NCBI GenBank assembly: GCA_013397435.1
Contig: VZRG01001043.1
Coordinates: 124,001 to 188,000, forward strand
DNA from: Erythrocercus mccallii
Taxonomy: Eukaryota; Chordata; Aves; Passeriformes; Dicruridae
Direction: 5' to 3'
DNA length: 64,000 bases
Part shown: positions 60,181 to 64,000 of the stretch, piece after piece
Layout of the letters: each line of letters opens with the position of its first letter
How positions within the stretch are numbered: the stretch's first letter is position 1
Made by a program: the position numbers and the translations under genes
The notes under the pieces: model-generated
Databases searched by the model: none
Told to the model about the DNA's origin: nothing
The model's input: only the letters and a program-made list of their open reading frames with translations

Positions 60181-63100
60181 AGCAAAGAAAAGAGTTCTGC
60201 CATCAATATGTGTTAAACCCAAAGGCAAGTTGCTTAGATAGAAACAGTTTTTGACACCACTTCTGGTACAGGACAGGGATTCTGGGTAAGACGTAAAGCA
60301 TAGCTTGCAAACTTCTTTTATCTGTATGGACAATTTTTACTCTATTGTCCATTACTTTTATTCATAGACCTATTTCATTAAAAAACCCATAATTCTTGTT
60401 GGAAAAAACAAAGCTGTTAAATTTCAATACGCAGCTGGCAAAACACAAGCACTTCAAGCAATACACAGAGCTAACCAGCCTTGAGTGGCACGGAGTAGAT
60501 TATGGGTGTGCAAACACACCTTTTACATATTCAGGCCAGGTAGTCAGAAAACAACCTTGCTGTAGCACAGCCACATTTCTGCCTTCACCCTCCTCTGTGG
60601 GTCAGTTATCAATACATTTGCTCTTCACATCCTTCTTACCTAATCTTCCCTAGAAGTGCACAAGGCAAGGAGAGAAACACTAACAGGATTTGGGATGCCA
60701 CTGGGTGCCAAGTGACACCATTTTAGTTGTTCTGATTAGGAAAGGCAAATAACATAACCTGACACATAACGTTCAAGGTACATTTTGGGGACACCTCACC
60801 GCTGTGCCTCCCTCACTAGAAGATGCACCTAAATTCTGAACTGGGGGTAGCTCCTTAAGCAGAGGGAATATACCAAGTCCGTCCTTGGAAGAAAGGCAAG
60901 CACAAAACAGTGTCCTGAGATGATAAATTCCAGCAATCAATGCTGTGAGATGTCTTCTGAAAGTTTCCGCTCTGCTACATTTTTTGGGTGCTGGCAAATT
61001 AGCTATACTGAGAACAGCATTCACGCATCGGGTGCAGGGATCTGAGGCTGGAAAGTAAAATCTGTCTTTGGCACAGCCACAGGGACAACAGCTGATGGGC
61101 TGAGGGATTCAGAGGCGCCATGCCAGCTCCAGAAGGTTGGAGACCAGAATGGACAATGCAAGCTGGGTCCCTGAGATGCCGTTCGGCACTTTCCCATCTG
61201 ATCCTCCACATAACCTCAGGGAGAAGAAGAAACTAGCTGGACTAAAGACAGGAATATCTGACACCATTTTGGAAGGACTATATCTGCCAGAGACCTGGAA
61301 TAACAAAGTATTCTTCAGAATAAAAAAGGTAAACCAACCACTTCTATCCCTGAAATAATATTTGACCAAACTAAGAATTCAGAAGCTTTGCTCTCCTCAC
61401 TTTGGAGGAAACAGAAACACTGGAAATATGAGGTCTCCATACACTGGCCTAACTGCTCTTTCTGCCAGTTTCTTCCATTTTATATCTGGCACTCTAGACT
61501 AAAGACATGGCAGCAGCAGCTATAGAAGGCAACCTAGAAAGAAAGGGAGACAGAAAAGAATTAGGTAGAATTTAAGGCCACATTTGGCCCTATGACAAAT
61601 ATTTATCATTACTCACAGAGAAAAAGCAATAGCATGAAAACTTTTTAAGTGATGGAAAATAATACTGAGAAAACAGTGTAAAAGACCAAAACCCAATCAC
61701 ATCCAAACTTCTGGTAAAGCAGCAAGTTTCAGTGTGCAGCAAGAAAAGCAATAGATGACAAGCTTGTGTGTCCACAGAACGGTGTATACAACAAATGAAC
61801 AAATGAACACTATACAAAGTAGTTCTCACTGACTTGCAACAGGAATATCAGAGAAGCTGAATTTATTCTTCACACTGCTGGAAAACAGAACAACCAAATA
61901 TGAAGACAACAAAGCCAGACAATGTTGAAATGTTTTCTTAAATAAATTTGAATTTTTTTTTTCTCTGGTTTGGTAATAATTTAAGGCCTGCTGAACACCA
62001 ATCATGAAAATATTTCTTGTACAGTACAGCTAAGAGATCTTTACTTTTCAGGCTCACTTACTAACAGAACTGTAGTTCTGTTCATGGGTGAACCAAAATG
62101 CAATTCTCATGATTCTGGAAAATGAACTCCATCTCAGTGAGACCCAATACATGGAGGCTTCTTAAGTCTATTCAGGAATAGATGAAGCAAGAATAAGAAT
62201 TTTAAGCATCCAATCAACCTAGCAGAAGTGATTCATATTCCAAATTAATCTAAAGATTTAAAAATGCTTGGATTCCCTATATCAGAGCCTTTTCATTTTT
62301 TAAATTTTTTTTTTCTTGGTGGGAGGGTGAGGAGGCACTATCAGTATTTTAAAGCCCTCTGTAATAATTATTGGTACAGAAAGGTTAAAAATAAAGACCA
62401 TAACCTTTACTTAAAATACTACAAAGGATACAAGAACCGTCGAGGTCAAAGTATTTCAAGATGACCACAGCCACTCATGTGTCGTTTTTTTTTTTTTGTG
62501 GGTCCAAAAAAATCAGAGATTGAAAAAGATTACAACATGAATGGCAATACTACACTTCACATTTGTGTTTGAAAAATATTTCTATGTACATATACAGACA
62601 TGTATTCTACATAAAACCAGGGATGTTTGCTTAACACATTTCACGCTTTCATTTGTAGCGACAATGCGATTTGTAGCACAACATGATTTCTGTCTCTGCC
62701 CCCATCCCTCTGCAGATATTCACTGGTGTTTTGGAGTACCTGAGTTTCTGTTAGTGGGATTCAATTTGCCTAAGCCCAAAACATCCATGCTGTATGTACC
62801 TGTGCATGCACATAGCCATCCTTCACAGAGGAACCTAAATCATCTCACGCTCAAGTGACAAACAGGCATTTTTAGAGTGAGGTTCATCTCACCCAAAGCA
62901 AATATCTGAAGTCAAAAGAAGCCTTCTCCCACCACCTTTTAATCCCTCTCTTCCTCTTCACTGCCTACAGATATCTGACTAGCTCCGGCATAGTTTAAAA
63001 TTAAAGCAGACAGACCTTGCCCTAGATGCCCAGCCCAACCTGCTTTACAAACTTGCTGTCAGCAAACATCAAGTTTTCTGAAAAATACGACGCAAAATCA

Positions 63101-64000
63101 GAAATCCACTGAGATTTCAACTGTCCCCCAAATCTTTAAACAATTTTGAACATACTTATGTAACCTGATCATCCAAAATGTCATCATGCACAGAAAACTC
63201 TGAACGTTGTGCACCTAACAAAACCTTCTATAGCAAGATGATGAGCTCTGCATTAGCAGCCCCTTCAGCAAGCACCAAGCTGCGTCTTCCTAGTTTTACT
63301 GCATCTTTGCTTTCTAGTTCATTCAAATGTCCACCAAAGGGACTTCCTAAGCTTTTTCAGCTACCTGATGAATTGTTACCTTCTGCATGAGAATGCCTAT
63401 TATTATGGAGGAAACACATTACATTAGAGTAATTTCTTAAGAAATGGGAATTGTTCTTATGTTTAAGTAGTAGCTATTGCTTCAAACCCTTTAAATCACT
63501 GTGTTGAAAAATGGTTTGAATAATTTTGGTTGCTCTGATTTTCAACATCTTCTCTCCTAGCCATCGTGTCTTGCTGAAATGTTGCTCATGGAACCGTTTA
63601 TTTTCCAGCATGAAAGGTTATCTTTTTCAGAAATTTCAGAGAAAATCCTTCTAATTAATTAGTCTACAGTTCCCACAGCATGTTATTTAATTATTTTTTT
63701 TTAATTAGGTGTTGTGGGTTTTTTGGCTTGGTTGGGGTTTTTTATTTGTTTTAGAAATCTCCCAAAGCTCTCTCAGGCAGAAATATTTCTTGCTCTCTCT
63801 GCAAGAGATGCTTTTTGGATGCTTTTGTTACTGAGAAATTTTTTTGGCTCTCCAGGGGACAATTAAACAATGACAACATCGTATTCAGCCCAAAGCACAA
63901 TTCTATTTTTGAAGGTTTAGTTTGACTAACATGATACTGACCACAACTTTCCATCCGCAAGGCAATGTAATTCAAGTTCAGCCTCGTGTCAGTGTGCACT

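Larger units (their letters stand above)
50661..64000 (-). other. SERGEF: SERGEF intron upstream of its terminal exon
   Basis: No further RCC1-repeat exon (GSEHNLA- or GWxHxxA-like motifs) was found on the - strand to the end of the window, so this is probably one large intron; the human gene is also very long. It contains T-rich tracts (53350-53380, 62485-62500), a G5/C5 hairpin at 58517-58535 and a pair of similar 40-base segments at 58470 and 60141. The open frames here (for example 57648-58022 on +) carry no family signature. Confidence 0.6.

Noticed and set aside
1..64000. CRISPR arrays, bacterial operons, tRNA or rRNA genes
   Set aside because: The window is a vertebrate locus, and no repeat-spacer array, tRNA box A/B pair or rRNA sequence was noticed.

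Overview
This is vertebrate genomic DNA, most likely from a bird. Coding sequence is sparse and intron-split, and the base composition is AT-leaning. The dominant recognisable repeats are CR1-type LINE fragments (an avian/reptilian family), alongside MIR-like SINE relics and one solo retroviral LTR. Species cannot be fixed from the sequence; a turtle or crocodilian cannot be fully excluded.

Two genes are supported. KCNC1 (voltage-gated K+ channel Kv3.1) runs on the + strand from before base 1 to about 41.6 kb. Its first coding exon (T1 tetramerisation domain, about 190 residues in mammals) is not in the window. Bases 1-19783 look like intron 1. Exon 2 (19784-20717) encodes S1 to S6, the selectivity filter and the start of the cytoplasmic tail. 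Reading through its 5' splice site to a stop at 20749 gives the short Kv3.1a tail. Splicing to exon 3 (37294-37482) and then to the exon at 40276-40340 gives Kv3.1b; the exon lengths sum to the family's 585 residues if exon 1 encodes 190. A further exon at 39455-39591, in the same splice phase, encodes a third tail resembling the SRSL...PIPSIL ending of Kv3.2/Kv3.4. The alternative exons are preceded by an unusually dense set of TGCATG (Rbfox-type) hexamers and a pyrimidine tract, suggesting regulated choice among C-termini.

The second gene is SERGEF (RCC1-repeat protein) on the - strand, convergent with KCNC1. Only its apparent terminal coding exon (50494-50660) is visible, and 50661-64000 looks like its upstream intron. 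This matches the KCNC1-SERGEF tail-to-tail order known on human 11p15.

Region by region: 1-19.8 kb is intron 1, with CR1 pieces, a solo LTR (10457-10782, 6-bp target duplication), a GATA/GATG microsatellite and a MIR-like relic. 19.8-20.75 kb is exon 2. 20.75-37.3 kb is the Kv3.1a 3'UTR and intron 2, holding a degenerate 2.2-kb antisense CR1, a MIR relic and an unexplained CpG-enriched patch near 28 kb. 37.3-41.6 kb holds the alternative 3' exons and UTR. 41.6-50.5 kb is intergenic or SERGEF 3'UTR. 50.5-64 kb is the SERGEF exon and intron.
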